Below are positions 8,440-15,824 of a DNA stretch of 64,000 nt, in pieces; the stretch's first letter is position 1; each line of letters begins with the position of its first letter. The DNA comes from Streptomyces zhihengii. Lineage in GTDB: Bacteria > Actinomycetota > Actinomycetes > Streptomycetales > Streptomycetaceae. The DNA lies in the NCBI RefSeq assembly GCF_016919245.1, contig NZ_JAFEJA010000001.1, positions 6,525,953 to 6,589,952 on the forward strand, given 5' to 3'. A program made the position numbers and the translations under genes. The notes beneath the pieces are model-generated. The model saw only the letters and a program-made list of their open reading frames with translations, searched no databases and was not told the origin of the DNA.

Positions 8440-9196
8440 TGTCCGCTCTCCATTCGTCCGGCACATGGTTGGCGTCCCGTTCGACCACCAGCGTGGCGTC
8501 CGGTCGCGCGTGCGCGGCCGCCCGGGTGAGCAGGTCGAGGGTGCGTGCGCTCAGTTCCACGTCGTGGCTGTCGATGATCAGCGAGGGGTCGACCGGGGAG
8601 GGGCGGTAGCCGGCCAGGTGGTACCGCCGCCCGACACCGGGCAGGGCCGGCCACGCGTCCGCGGGTTCGCCGGTGTTCAGCTCGGCGACGACGGCGTTGG
8701 AGAGGTCCAGCAGCACCTCGCACCCCGACCGCTCGACCAGTTCGGCGTACGCCTCGGCCTGCGGGCGGGCGCCGGGGGCCTTGGAGGGGAAGTTCTCCAG
8801 CGCCAGCGTGCAGCCCAGCCGCTCGCGCCACTCCCGCGCGCGGGTGACCACCGGCTCCCAGTCGCCGTAGTCGGCCTCGTGCGAGGTCGGCAGCGGACGT
8901 CCGCGGTGGACGAAGTGTGCGATGTGGTCGCTGACGTAGAGGAAGCCGCACTCGCGCTGCCAGCGGTCGACCAGCCCGGCGTAGAACTCCAGGCGCTCCG
9001 GCTCGGGGTCGAGGAAGCGCGACAGCATGATGTGGCAGCCCACCGGGAGATCGCCGATCACCTCCCGGAACGCCGCCGGATCGATGTGGGCGAAGCCGTC
9101 CACCAGGACCTCGACGAAGTCGACGTGGCCCGAGTCCCGCAGGGAGCAGGCCAGTTCGAGGGTCTCCGGTGAGGTGACGTTGACGCCGATCAGCAT
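8378..9196 (-). CDS. MNIO (DUF692-like) multinuclear iron oxidase, second copy
   Basis: 272 residues with a TIM-barrel pattern and conserved blocks matching the MNIO metal ligands: HIMLSR (His55), YVSDHIAHF (His91), LALENF (Glu134), LLDLSNAVVAELN (Asp164, Asn167), YHLAGY (His193) and IIDSHD (Asp209, His211). MNIO enzymes oxidise Cys, Asp or other side chains of ribosomal peptides using a mixed-valent iron cluster. ATG 9196 overlaps the upstream gene's stop by 7 bp. It differs strongly from the neighbouring MNIO-like gene, so it is not a recent duplicate. Confidence 0.78.
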   Translation of the reverse strand: MLIGVNVTSPETLELACSLRDSGHVDFVEVLVDGFAHIDPAAFREVIGDLPVGCHIMLSRFLDPEPERLEFYAGLVDRWQRECGFLYVSDHIAHFVHRGRPLPTSHEADYGDWEPVVTRAREWRERLGCTLALENFPSKAPGARPQAEAYAELVERSGCEVLLDLSNAVVAELNTGEPADAWPALPGVGRRYHLAGYRPSPVDPSLIIDSHDVELSARTLDLLTRAAAHARPDATLVVERDANHVPDEWRADIERARAAVRAAGRVPQPSGA

Positions 9197-10332
9197 GAGG
9201 CCAGTCTCTCCTTCGCGAAGCGGAGCAGGTCGTACTTGGCCACCACCACGCCGTCCCGCTCGGACACGGGGACCTCTTCGAGGCTGAGCACGATGCGCTT
9301 GCCCTGCTCCCGTACGTCGGCGACCCATGCGTCGAACAGCACGGCGTAGGGCAGTCCGCGCTGTTCGCTCGCCTCCGGGAGCTTGGGGATCCAGGTGCGG
9401 CACAGCTGGCGCAGATAGCCGCGGCAGTGCTCGGCGCCGTAGTCGTGGGGACCGCCGGGGACGCCGCCCGGCGCGGAGGCGCTCGCGGCGACGGCGGCGG
9501 CGCGGGCGAAGTCGGCGTAGTACAGGTCCTGCTGGTCGGTCCAGCGGGCGTCGGCGTGCTCGACCACGATCTGCACCGGGCGGTCATCGGGGAGCAGCCG
9601 CTGGTGCACCACGGTGTCCAGCAGGGCCCAGACGCCTTCGTGGACGGCCTCCGCATGGCCGTCGTGCAGGGTGCCGTCGCGGCCGGTGCGCACGCCGGAG
9701 AGATGCACTTCGGCGACCTCGCTCCAGGGCACGGCGCCGAGCAGAAGTTCCTCCGGCATATGGCAGTTGACCGCGTCGATGTACAGGTGGGCCAGATCGA
9801 CGATGAGTCCGGCTCCGGTGGTCTCGCAGATGCGTGAGACGCAGCGCCAGGTGTCGAGGATTCCGCGGGCGCCGGCGGAATAGCAGTTCGCGTTCTCGAT
9901 CCAGACCGGGAGCCCGGATTCGCGCCCGAGGCGGGTCAGGAAGCGGACGGCGCGGCTCTCCTCCTCCGCCGTCCCCGTGAAATGCGAGTGCAGTCCGAAG
10001 GAGCCGCCGCCGACGGCCCGGTCGCCGGTGACGTGCACGCCGACCGACACCGGGGCGGTCGTCCGGGCGGCTGCCTCGTCGAGGAGATGGCCCACGAAAG
10101 CGTCCTGCCGGGAATGGCTCTCGCAGATCGCCGTGCGGCTCAGATGCAAGGAGAAATCGGGAACGGCGGGTGCGTCGTCGAGCGATTCCCATCGCCGCCA
10201 CTCGGGAAATCCGAATTCGACATAGGGATTCCCGCCGTGCAGGGAAAGCCTGCGATCGGCATCGGGATGCAGGAGCCCGGGAGTAAAAGCACCACCGACG
10301 CGAATGTCTGCCGTACCGGCCAATCCGTTCAC
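9190..10332 (-). CDS. MNIO (DUF692-like) family protein, first copy
   Basis: 380 residues from GTG 10332 (behind AAGGGGCGG). Barrel blocks like those of DUF692 are seen: VSVGVHV (His100), VWIENANCY (Glu146), LIVDLAHLYIDAVN (Asp179, His182, Asn189), EVHLSG (His210), LHDGHAEAV (Asp224, His226) and IVVEHAD (Glu258). It is about 100 residues longer than the second MNIO, with a C-terminal extension ending KYDLLRFAKERLASC. It is the first enzyme after the 21-residue peptide gene. Family membership is less certain than for its neighbour because the ligand spacing differs. Confidence 0.68.
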   Translation of the reverse strand: MNGLAGTADIRVGGAFTPGLLHPDADRRLSLHGGNPYVEFGFPEWRRWESLDDAPAVPDFSLHLSRTAICESHSRQDAFVGHLLDEAAARTTAPVSVGVHVTGDRAVGGGSFGLHSHFTGTAEEESRAVRFLTRLGRESGLPVWIENANCYSAGARGILDTWRCVSRICETTGAGLIVDLAHLYIDAVNCHMPEELLLGAVPWSEVAEVHLSGVRTGRDGTLHDGHAEAVHEGVWALLDTVVHQRLLPDDRPVQIVVEHADARWTDQQDLYYADFARAAAVAASASAPGGVPGGPHDYGAEHCRGYLRQLCRTWIPKLPEASEQRGLPYAVLFDAWVADVREQGKRIVLSLEEVPVSERDGVVVAKYDLLRFAKERLASC

Positions 10333-10436
10333 GGAATCCGCCCCTTCACGCCGTAGTGCCGCCCGGTCATTCCCTCGGCATTCCGAAGAAATGGGAACGT
10401 GGATGCGCCGGTTGTGGCCGGCGCATCCCACACCCT

Positions 10437-10502
10437 TTAGCGGATGTAGTCGCCGCAGGTGAGAGCCTCGGCAACAACCTCGATCTCTTCAATGTCAATC
10501 AT
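10437..10502 (-). CDS. Candidate 21-residue RiPP precursor peptide
   Basis: A 22-codon frame starting ATG 10502 directly behind AAGGAGGTC, one of the best ribosome sites in the window. The peptide begins MIDIEEIE, is acidic, and ends TCGDYIR with a single Cys. An acidic leader with a Cys-containing tail fits the substrates of MNIO enzymes, two of which follow on the same strand. The codons use A/T at third positions more often than the neighbouring genes. The frame is open upstream to 10727, but the ribosome site decides for the short form. It is also conceivable that it is a leader peptide controlling the operon. Confidence 0.6.
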   Translation of the reverse strand: MIDIEEIEVVAEALTCGDYIR

Positions 10503-10538
10503 TACGACCTCCTTGGAGTGATCTTCTCGGGCGGCATC

Positions 10539-10568
10539 ACCATAGCTGAGGTGATCTGCCGCACACAA
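10539..10568 (-). promoter_or_regulatory. Possible promoter of the left arm
   Basis: Read on the minus strand, TTGTGT (10568-10563) and TATGGT (10544-10539) are 18 bp apart and would give a leader of about 30 nt before the 21-residue peptide. The region is visibly richer in A/T than its surroundings. Confidence 0.3.
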
Positions 10569-10723
10569 GGCATTCACAAAGAAGCTGAAGACGTATTTCT
10601 GGTATTGCCAAAATGGGCCAGTGGGGCGGAGGCGATACATCGGGCCATTCGCCCGCTCGTCTCTCCAGTCGGACTTTTCGGCCATGTGGACGCCGTGTAA
10701 AGCGGGCTGTTCGGTCGAAGTCG

Positions 10724-10743
10724 GCACGGGAGCGCTCCTGTGC
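10724..10743. promoter_or_regulatory. 20-bp inverted repeat, candidate operator
   Basis: GCACGGGAGCGCTCCTGTGC matches its reverse complement at 18 of 20 positions. It lies between the two divergent arms and could bind a regulator acting on either. No regulator gene is present in the locus itself. Confidence 0.35.
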
Positions 10744-10926
10744 GGTGTCCCGCGTCCGGAACCCGTGCGTGCCGCCCCCGGGCGTCAGCGCCCGGCCGCG
10801 CGTAGCGTGGAAGGAGAACGTCAACCGGAGCGGCACGCTCCGCGCCGAACCTCCGAGTCCGCGCCGCACGCCCGATTCCGGGCCGTACCGTGTCGCCCCT
10901 CCTCCGGACAGGAGGCCCGACTCACC

Positions 10927-11169
10927 ATGACCATGCCCCCGTTGACCGCGCACGCCGCCCTGGGCGGTGCCGCGGAGCACTACCGAAGGCCGGCCGCCGG
11001 ACCGGTGGCCACCGGGGGCCTGATCGTCCCCCAGGGCGACCAGGCCTGCATCAACATCCTCGTCGAATGCATGTCCTCCTGCCACGACGACAACTGCCAG
11101 TGCTACTGCGCGCACCTGGCGTCCGCGTGCGGTGGATGGCCCTCGCCGCCGTGCCACATGAGCGAGTAG
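10927..11169 (+). CDS. Candidate Cys-rich RiPP precursor, 80 residues
   Basis: ATG 10927 follows GGAGG at 10911. The first 40 residues are Ala/Gly/Pro-rich and free of Cys. The last 40 contain eight Cys (positions 41, 48, 52, 57, 59, 61, 68, 76), including NCQCYC, and end PSPPCHMSE. A plain leader followed by a Cys-dense tail is the layout of a modified-peptide precursor. There is no hydrophobic export signal. It starts the right arm and overlaps the PatA-like protease gene. Whether the tail carries thioethers, disulfides, azoles or MNIO-made groups cannot be told. Confidence 0.6.
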   Translation: MTMPPLTAHAALGGAAEHYRRPAAGPVATGGLIVPQGDQACINILVECMSSCHDDNCQCYCAHLASACGGWPSPPCHMSE

Positions 11170-12038
11170 CGCCGCAGGCCGGCCCCACCTGGCGGCAGGC
11201 CCTGCGGATCGACCCGCTCATGACACGGACGGACGGCAGCGGTGCCGTGCCCATCGGCGTCCTGGACGGCCCCGTGGCGGCGCTGCGGGCGGACCGGCTG
11301 GCCGCCGCGGTCGAACCGGTGCCCCGCGAGCCGGGTGCCGGGTCCGGACCGGTCCGGGACAGTGCGGCGCTGCGCCACGGCACGGCCGTGGCCGGTGTTC
11401 TGGGTGCCGCTCGCGGCAGCGGGGCGCCGGGGGTCTGCCCGGGGTGTCCGCTGCTCCTGCGCCCCGTGTTCACCGAGGACCGCTTCTGGACGTCCGCCTC
11501 CGAACTGGCCCGCGGCATCGACGAGTGCCGGCTGCGCGGCGCCCGGCTGATCAACGTCAGCGCGGCATTCGCCACCGCCACCGCCACCGCCACCGCGGCC
11601 GCGGCCTCGGCCGAGCTGACCGAGGCACTCGATCTGGCGGGCCGTCACGGAGTCGTCGTGGTCGCGGCGGGCGGGCAGCGGGGGCGCGTGGCGTCGTCGC
11701 CCCTCGTCTCGCACCCGGCCGTCCTGCCCGTCGTACCCGGTGACCTCGGCGGACAGCCCCTTCCCCGGGCGGACCTGAGCCCGTCCGCCGGACGGCGCGG
11801 GCTGCTCGCGCCCGGTGCGCCGCTCTCCTCCCTGGCACCGGACGGGGGACTCCGGGAATTCGGCGGGAGCAGTCTCGCCGCCGCACTGGTCACGGGCGCG
11901 CTCGCGCTCGTCTGGTCCCTCGCTCCCGGTCTGCCCTCCGCGCACCTGCTGTGGGCGGCACGCGGGGCGGGCCGCCCGCGACGCCGTCTGGTGCCGCCCC
12001 TGCTGGACGCCCACCGTCTCGTCGAGGAAGTGATCTGA
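11136..12038 (+). CDS. PatA-like subtilisin-family (S8) protease
   Basis: 300 residues. The S8 triad is present: Asp44 in IGVLDGPVAAL, His81 in LRHGTAVAGV and Ser246 in GGSSLAAALVTG. The order and wording of blocks (VLDGPV, ARGIDECRLRGARLINVS, GLLAPGA) closely follow PatA, the cyanobactin protease that removes precursor leaders. The oxyanion Asn block reads AAGGQRG, so Asn is replaced by Gln181. ATG 11136 lies inside the preceding gene; ATG 11220 is possible but would cut the conserved TWRQAL segment just before the core. There is no secretion signal, so it acts in the cytoplasm. Confidence 0.82.
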   Translation: MALAAVPHERVAPQAGPTWRQALRIDPLMTRTDGSGAVPIGVLDGPVAALRADRLAAAVEPVPREPGAGSGPVRDSAALRHGTAVAGVLGAARGSGAPGVCPGCPLLLRPVFTEDRFWTSASELARGIDECRLRGARLINVSAAFATATATATAAAASAELTEALDLAGRHGVVVVAAGGQRGRVASSPLVSHPAVLPVVPGDLGGQPLPRADLSPSAGRRGLLAPGAPLSSLAPDGGLREFGGSSLAAALVTGALALVWSLAPGLPSAHLLWAARGAGRPRRRLVPPLLDAHRLVEEVI

Positions 12039-12292
12039 TGCCCGGCACACCCGATCGGGACGGGCCGCCGCCCGGCGGCCGGCCGGACCCGCCGGCACCG
12101 GCACGCCACCGGGTCCGGCTGCCCGACTTCCTGGTGCAGCGGGAGACGGGCCTCGGGGACACCGTCTCCCGGGCCACCGCGTTCGCACGCATCCGCCCCT
12201 GCGGAGGGTGCCGGCGGCGGGCGGCGGCTCTCAACGGCTGGCTCAGCATCGCCCCCCGCGGGCGCCGGACGACAACACACGGAGAACCATGA
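12038..12292 (+). CDS. Small CxxC protein between the PatA-like and PatG-like genes
   Basis: 84 residues. The start ATG overlaps the protease stop by 1 bp (TGATG) and its own stop overlaps the next start (ATGA), so the three genes are translationally coupled. The N-terminus is Pro-rich; the C-terminal half has GLGDTVSRATAF, RPCGGCRRRAAALN and a final basic stretch. The CGGC pair could bind metal or be a modification site. I do not know a function; a second precursor or an adaptor are both possible. Confidence 0.6.
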   Translation: MPGTPDRDGPPPGGRPDPPAPARHRVRLPDFLVQRETGLGDTVSRATAFARIRPCGGCRRRAAALNGWLSIAPRGRRTTTHGEP

Positions 12293-13230
12293 ACGAGAAC
12301 GAGAACGTCCCCGTGCCCGAACCGGTCCTCCCGCCGACCGAGTCCGGCCCGGCCGGCCCGGCGGACGCGGTTGCCCCGGCCGCATCCCCCGCCGACCCGC
12401 CACCGGAGGTCTCCGGCGGATGCGGATGCGGATGCGGTGGTGCGGGCGGTCCGCGGGGCGCCGGCGGCCACGTGTACGCCGTCGGCCGGGTCGAGGCCCG
12501 CTTCCCCGACCTCGGGGTGGAGAAGGAGCTCGAACAGGCCGTCGGCAGGACGGACACGCGCGGCATGACCGACGGCCAGGCCGTCCACACGGTGCTGAAC
12601 GAACCGGCCAACCGCTATCTGGCACGTCAGATGTGCTGGGTGCTGACGATCGGGGGCATCGACGCCTATCTCCTCGTCCCGCGGGACAGCGCCGAGGTGG
12701 ACCTGCTCGTGGAGACCGTCCGCCCGACGCCCGGGGCCGGGGACGTCGACGTGGTGATCGGCACGCTCGGCGGCCTGGCGCCCCCCGACCGCTGCAACGG
12801 CCTCACCCTGCCGCAGGTCGGCTTCGAGCAGCTCTACTCCTTCGACACCGCGAGCTTCCTCGACCGGCTGCCGCCCCCGGACGGGATCGAGGACGACGCC
12901 TTCCGGGCGTCCGCCGAAGAGGTGCTGAGCAGGGTCACCGAACTGACGGACAACACCGGCTCGACGGACCGGCACCGCGCGGTCAACTACCTCGCGCTGC
13001 GCTATCCCCGGATCTACTCGGCCGCCGCCGCCCAGTACGCGAAGAACTGCGCGCTCACCGGCGTGGACACCTCCCGGTCGGAGGTCTCCCGGACCCGGAC
13101 GCTGATCGACGTGGTGTTCACCTACACCGACCGGACCACCAACGTGGCCGACCGGCTGGCGGCCCGCGTCGACGTCACCGGGATGTTCCCCTTCCTCGCC
13201 GCCCCGCTCTCGCCGTACTGCGCCCACTGA
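12289..13230 (+). CDS. Stand-alone PatG C-terminal-domain-like protein
   Basis: 313 residues. The first 60 are Pro/Ala-rich and contain CGCGCGG at 45-51. From residue 61 (HVYAVGRVEARFPDLG) to the end the text follows the poorly understood C-terminal domain of cyanobactin PatG proteins: the VLTIGGIDAYLLVP strand, RAVNYLALRYP, SRTRTLIDVVFTYTD and the closing ARVDVTGMFPF. In PatG this domain is fused to an S8 macrocyclase; here it is separate, with the protease encoded two genes upstream. Its biochemical role is unknown. Confidence 0.7.
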   Translation: MNENENVPVPEPVLPPTESGPAGPADAVAPAASPADPPPEVSGGCGCGCGGAGGPRGAGGHVYAVGRVEARFPDLGVEKELEQAVGRTDTRGMTDGQAVHTVLNEPANRYLARQMCWVLTIGGIDAYLLVPRDSAEVDLLVETVRPTPGAGDVDVVIGTLGGLAPPDRCNGLTLPQVGFEQLYSFDTASFLDRLPPPDGIEDDAFRASAEEVLSRVTELTDNTGSTDRHRAVNYLALRYPRIYSAAAAQYAKNCALTGVDTSRSEVSRTRTLIDVVFTYTDRTTNVADRLAARVDVTGMFPFLAAPLSPYCAH

Positions 13231-13282
13231 CGGCCGGTCCCCGCACTGCCGCGCGGCACCGGCCGGGACCGCCGCCGCCCGG

Positions 13283-14251
13283 TCAGCGCGAGGGCTCCCC
13301 GCGCCGGGAGGCCGCCTCGGCCCCCGCCTCGCCGCCCGTCCCGGCGGCCGCGGTCCGGGCCCGGGAGCGGGAGACGGCGACCCCCGCCAGGCAGAGCGCG
13401 CCGCCCGCCAGCGTGAGCGGTGCCGGGACCTCGTCCAGGGCGAGCCAGGACATCAGCACCACGAGAGCGGGGGCCGCGTACGTGGTCGCGCCCATCCGGC
13501 CCGCCGTCGTGCGCGCCAGCGCGTACGCCCAGGTCGTGAAGGCGAGGGCGGTCGGGAAGACGCCGAGGTAGACCATGTTGAGGGTCGCCGAGAGCGGCGC
13601 GTCGGACGCCTGCCCGACGAGCTGCCCCGCGAACGGCAGGCAGGCCACCGTGCCCACCAGGCAGCCGAAGGTCGTCACCTGGAGCGCGCTGGCGTGGGCC
13701 AGGGCGGGCTTCTGCGCCACCACACCGGCCGCGTAGCCCACGGCCGCCACCAGGCACAGCACCACGCCCAGGGTGGAGGAACCGCCCTCGCCGGACATGG
13801 ACAGGCCCACCACCACGGCGCCCGCGAAGGAGACCGCCATGCCCGCGACCAGCCGGGGCGGCAGCCCCTCGCCGAGCAGCCGGGCGCCGAGCAGCGCGAT
13901 CAGGATCGGTCCGATGTTGACGACCATCGCCGCCGTGCCCGCGTCGACCTGCTGCTCGCCCCAGTTGAGCACCACCATGTAGACGCCGAACCACAGCAGG
14001 CCCGACACCGCGATCCCCGGCCACGCGGCCCGCGGCGGCAGGCCCTCGCGGCGGATCAGCAGGACGCACCCCAGGGCGAGGGAGCCCGCGAGCAGCCGGC
14101 CGAGGGCGAGCGCGCCGGGGGAGTAGGCGTCGCCCGCGCTGCGGATGGACACGAAGGCCGAGGCCCACAGGACGACGGTCACGGCGGCGGCCGCGAGGGC
14201 GGGCCAGGCGGCCCGGGGCGAGTGCGGGAGGAGGTTCGGCTCGTTCGTCAT
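13283..14251 (-). CDS. EamA/DMT-superfamily transporter
   Basis: 322 residues with ten hydrophobic segments in two EamA repeats (LWASAFVSIRSAGDAYSPGA in the first; NMVYLGVFPTALAFTTWAYA in the second). Such proteins export or exchange small metabolites in the cytoplasmic membrane. The gene follows an ArsR-type regulator by 33 bp on the same strand, so it is probably its target. The last 30 residues are an Ala/Gly/Arg-rich cytoplasmic tail. Confidence 0.88.
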   Translation of the reverse strand: MTNEPNLLPHSPRAAWPALAAAAVTVVLWASAFVSIRSAGDAYSPGALALGRLLAGSLALGCVLLIRREGLPPRAAWPGIAVSGLLWFGVYMVVLNWGEQQVDAGTAAMVVNIGPILIALLGARLLGEGLPPRLVAGMAVSFAGAVVVGLSMSGEGGSSTLGVVLCLVAAVGYAAGVVAQKPALAHASALQVTTFGCLVGTVACLPFAGQLVGQASDAPLSATLNMVYLGVFPTALAFTTWAYALARTTAGRMGATTYAAPALVVLMSWLALDEVPAPLTLAGGALCLAGVAVSRSRARTAAAGTGGEAGAEAASRRGEPSR

Positions 14252-14283
14252 GCAGGGACCGTACGGCCGCGACGCTTCGGCGC

Positions 14284-14982
14284 TCACCGCAATTTCCCGG
14301 GCTCGATGCCGAGCAGCTCGTGCAGCGCCCGCTCGCCGTCCCCGGTGACCTTCACGGCCCGCTCCGAGCCGATCCGCACGCACCAGCCCGACTCCAGCGC
14401 GTGGGCGCACAGCCGGGCACCGGCGACCCCCGCGAGGTGGGGGCGGCGCTCGGTCCAGTCCAGGCAGCCGCGGGCCAGCGGCCGGCGCCCGGTGCGCGCG
14501 AGCGGGATGCCGGCCTCGCCGAACCAGGCGACGCCCCGCTCGGTGAGCGCGAAGCCGGAGTCCTGGGTGAGCAGCCCGCGCGCCGTCATGGCCGCGGCGA
14601 CGGTGATGCCGAGGCGCCCGGCGAGGTGGTCGTAGCAGGTGCGGCCCCGGGCCATGGCGTGGGCGGCGCTCGACTCGCGCAGGGAGCGCGGCCGGGGCGC
14701 CGCGCCCGGTGCGGCGTACGCGGCCAGCTCCTCGACCAGGTGCGCCACCCGGTCGTCGGCGAGGCGCACATAGCGGTGGCGCCCTTGGCGCTCCTCGGCG
14801 AGCAGACCCCCCGCGACCAGCTTGCCGAGGTGCTCGCTCGCGGTCGAGGGGGCGACCCCGCCGTGCCGCGCCAGCTCGCCGGCCGTCCAGGCGCGCCCGT
14901 CGAGCAGGGCCAGCGCGAACCCGGCGCGGGTCTCGTCGGCGAGCAGCGAGGCGAAGGCGGCGAGGTCCCGGGAGGAGGTCAT
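14284..14982 (-). CDS. ArsR-like winged-helix regulator
   Basis: 232 residues. Residues 5-85 form an ArsR winged helix (LADETRAGFALALLDGRAWT, ELARHGGVAPSTASEHLGKL, GRHRYVRLAD). The C-terminal 140 residues contain a second helix-rich domain (ARGRTCYDHLAGRLGITVA) seen in a common actinobacterial subgroup of drug- or metal-linked regulators. No Cys cluster typical of metal sensors is present. It is upstream of, and co-directional with, the EamA transporter. Confidence 0.85.
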   Translation of the reverse strand: MTSSRDLAAFASLLADETRAGFALALLDGRAWTAGELARHGGVAPSTASEHLGKLVAGGLLAEERQGRHRYVRLADDRVAHLVEELAAYAAPGAAPRPRSLRESSAAHAMARGRTCYDHLAGRLGITVAAAMTARGLLTQDSGFALTERGVAWFGEAGIPLARTGRRPLARGCLDWTERRPHLAGVAGARLCAHALESGWCVRIGSERAVKVTGDGERALHELLGIEPGKLR

Positions 14983-15034
14983 GCCCCCAGCATGCGGCAG
15001 CCATGTTTCGGCGACGGCCGAAGGGTCGCGGACG

Positions 15035-15103
15035 GAAGCGGGCCGTGTCGGGGTGCGTGACGGGAAGCGGGCCGTGTCGGGGGGCGTGACGGGAGGCGGG
15101 CCG
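15035..15103. repeat. 29-bp tandem repeat, 2.4 copies
   Basis: A unit beginning GAAGCGGGCCGTGTCGGG repeats at 15035, 15064 and (partly) 15093 with exact 29-bp spacing. It lies upstream of the ArsR-like gene and downstream of the TetR gene; both read on the minus strand. There is no visible coding role. Confidence 0.7.
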
Positions 15104-15131
15104 CACGGCCGCCCACGGGCCGGGGCGGCCC

Positions 15132-15797
15132 TCAGGAGCCCGAGACCGCCCAGTCGCGCCGGGCGCCCGACTCGTACTGCAGGGCCAGCCCGTCCAGCAG
15201 CGCGCGCAGCCCCGTCGCGAACGCCCCCTCGTCGACCTGCTCCTGGCGGTCGGCCAGCAGGTGGGCCTGGCCCAGGTGCGGGTAGTCGGCCGGGTCGTAG
15301 GCGTCCGCGTCGTCGACGAAGCCGCGGGCGAAGGAACCGAGCGCCGAGCCGGTGATGAAGTAGCGCATCAGCGCGCCGATGTACGTCGCCTGGGCGGGCG
15401 GCCAGCCCGCGCGGACCATGGCGCCGAAGACCGCGTCGGCGACCTTGAGGCCGGCGGGGCGGCGGCCCGGCCCCCTCGCCAGCACGGGGACGGTGTTGGG
15501 GTGGGCGCGCAGCGCGGAGCGGTAGGAGAGCGCCCAGTCGTGCAGCGCGGTGCGCCAGTCCCGCGGGTCGTCCTCGTCGAACATCGACAGGTCGACACGG
15601 GCGCTGACGGCGTCGGCCACGGCGTCCAGGATCTCGTCCTTGTTGCGGAAGTGGTTGTAGAGCGAGGGGCCGCTGACCCCCAGCTCGGCCGCGAGCCTGC
15701 GGGTGGAGACCGCGTCCAGCCCCTCCGCGTCGACGAGCGCGCCGGCCGCCTCGACGATGCGGTCACGGCTGAGGAGGGGCTTGCGCGGTCGGGCCAT
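15132..15797 (-). CDS. TetR-family regulator of acyl-CoA/aldehyde metabolism genes
   Basis: 221 residues with a TetR helix-turn-helix (TRRLAAELGVSGPSLYNHF) followed by a helical ligand-binding domain. ATG 15797 (MARPRKPL) has no ribosome site but lies close behind TACTAT, so a leaderless message is possible. It is divergent from an acyl-CoA dehydrogenase with a palindrome at 15825-15842 between them. The same palindrome recurs before the dehydrogenase operon at 3 kb, so the protein probably represses both; an acyl-CoA or aldehyde-derived ligand is inferred. Confidence 0.88.
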   Translation of the reverse strand: MARPRKPLLSRDRIVEAAGALVDAEGLDAVSTRRLAAELGVSGPSLYNHFRNKDEILDAVADAVSARVDLSMFDEDDPRDWRTALHDWALSYRSALRAHPNTVPVLARGPGRRPAGLKVADAVFGAMVRAGWPPAQATYIGALMRYFITGSALGSFARGFVDDADAYDPADYPHLGQAHLLADRQEQVDEGAFATGLRALLDGLALQYESGARRDWAVSGS

Positions 15798-15824
15798 GCG
15801 GCACATAGTAGGGCCTGGCAAAAT

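Larger units (their letters stand above)
10503..10926. other. Divergent intergenic region between the two arms of the peptide locus
   Basis: About 424 bp separate the 21-residue peptide (minus) from the 8-Cys peptide (plus). The left half is relatively A/T-rich and carries a possible minus promoter. Near the middle lies the inverted repeat GCACGGGAGCGCTCCTGTGC (10724-10743). The right part is GC-rich. I see no convincing gene here; the frames open on both strands lack ribosome sites. Confidence 0.5.

Noticed and set aside
10356..10700. Plus-strand frame across the divergent control region
   Set aside because: Antisense to the peptide gene, lacks a ribosome site and codon use typical of the genome.
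10503..10727. Upstream in-frame extension of the 21-residue peptide
   Set aside because: No ribosome site at the upstream starts, whereas AAGGAGGTC stands directly before ATG 10502; the extra residues show no known motif.
12438..12452. Cys-Gly run as a third precursor core
   Set aside because: CGCGCGG lies at the N-terminus of a 313-residue protein with a PatG-like domain, so it is more likely a linker or metal site than a core peptide.
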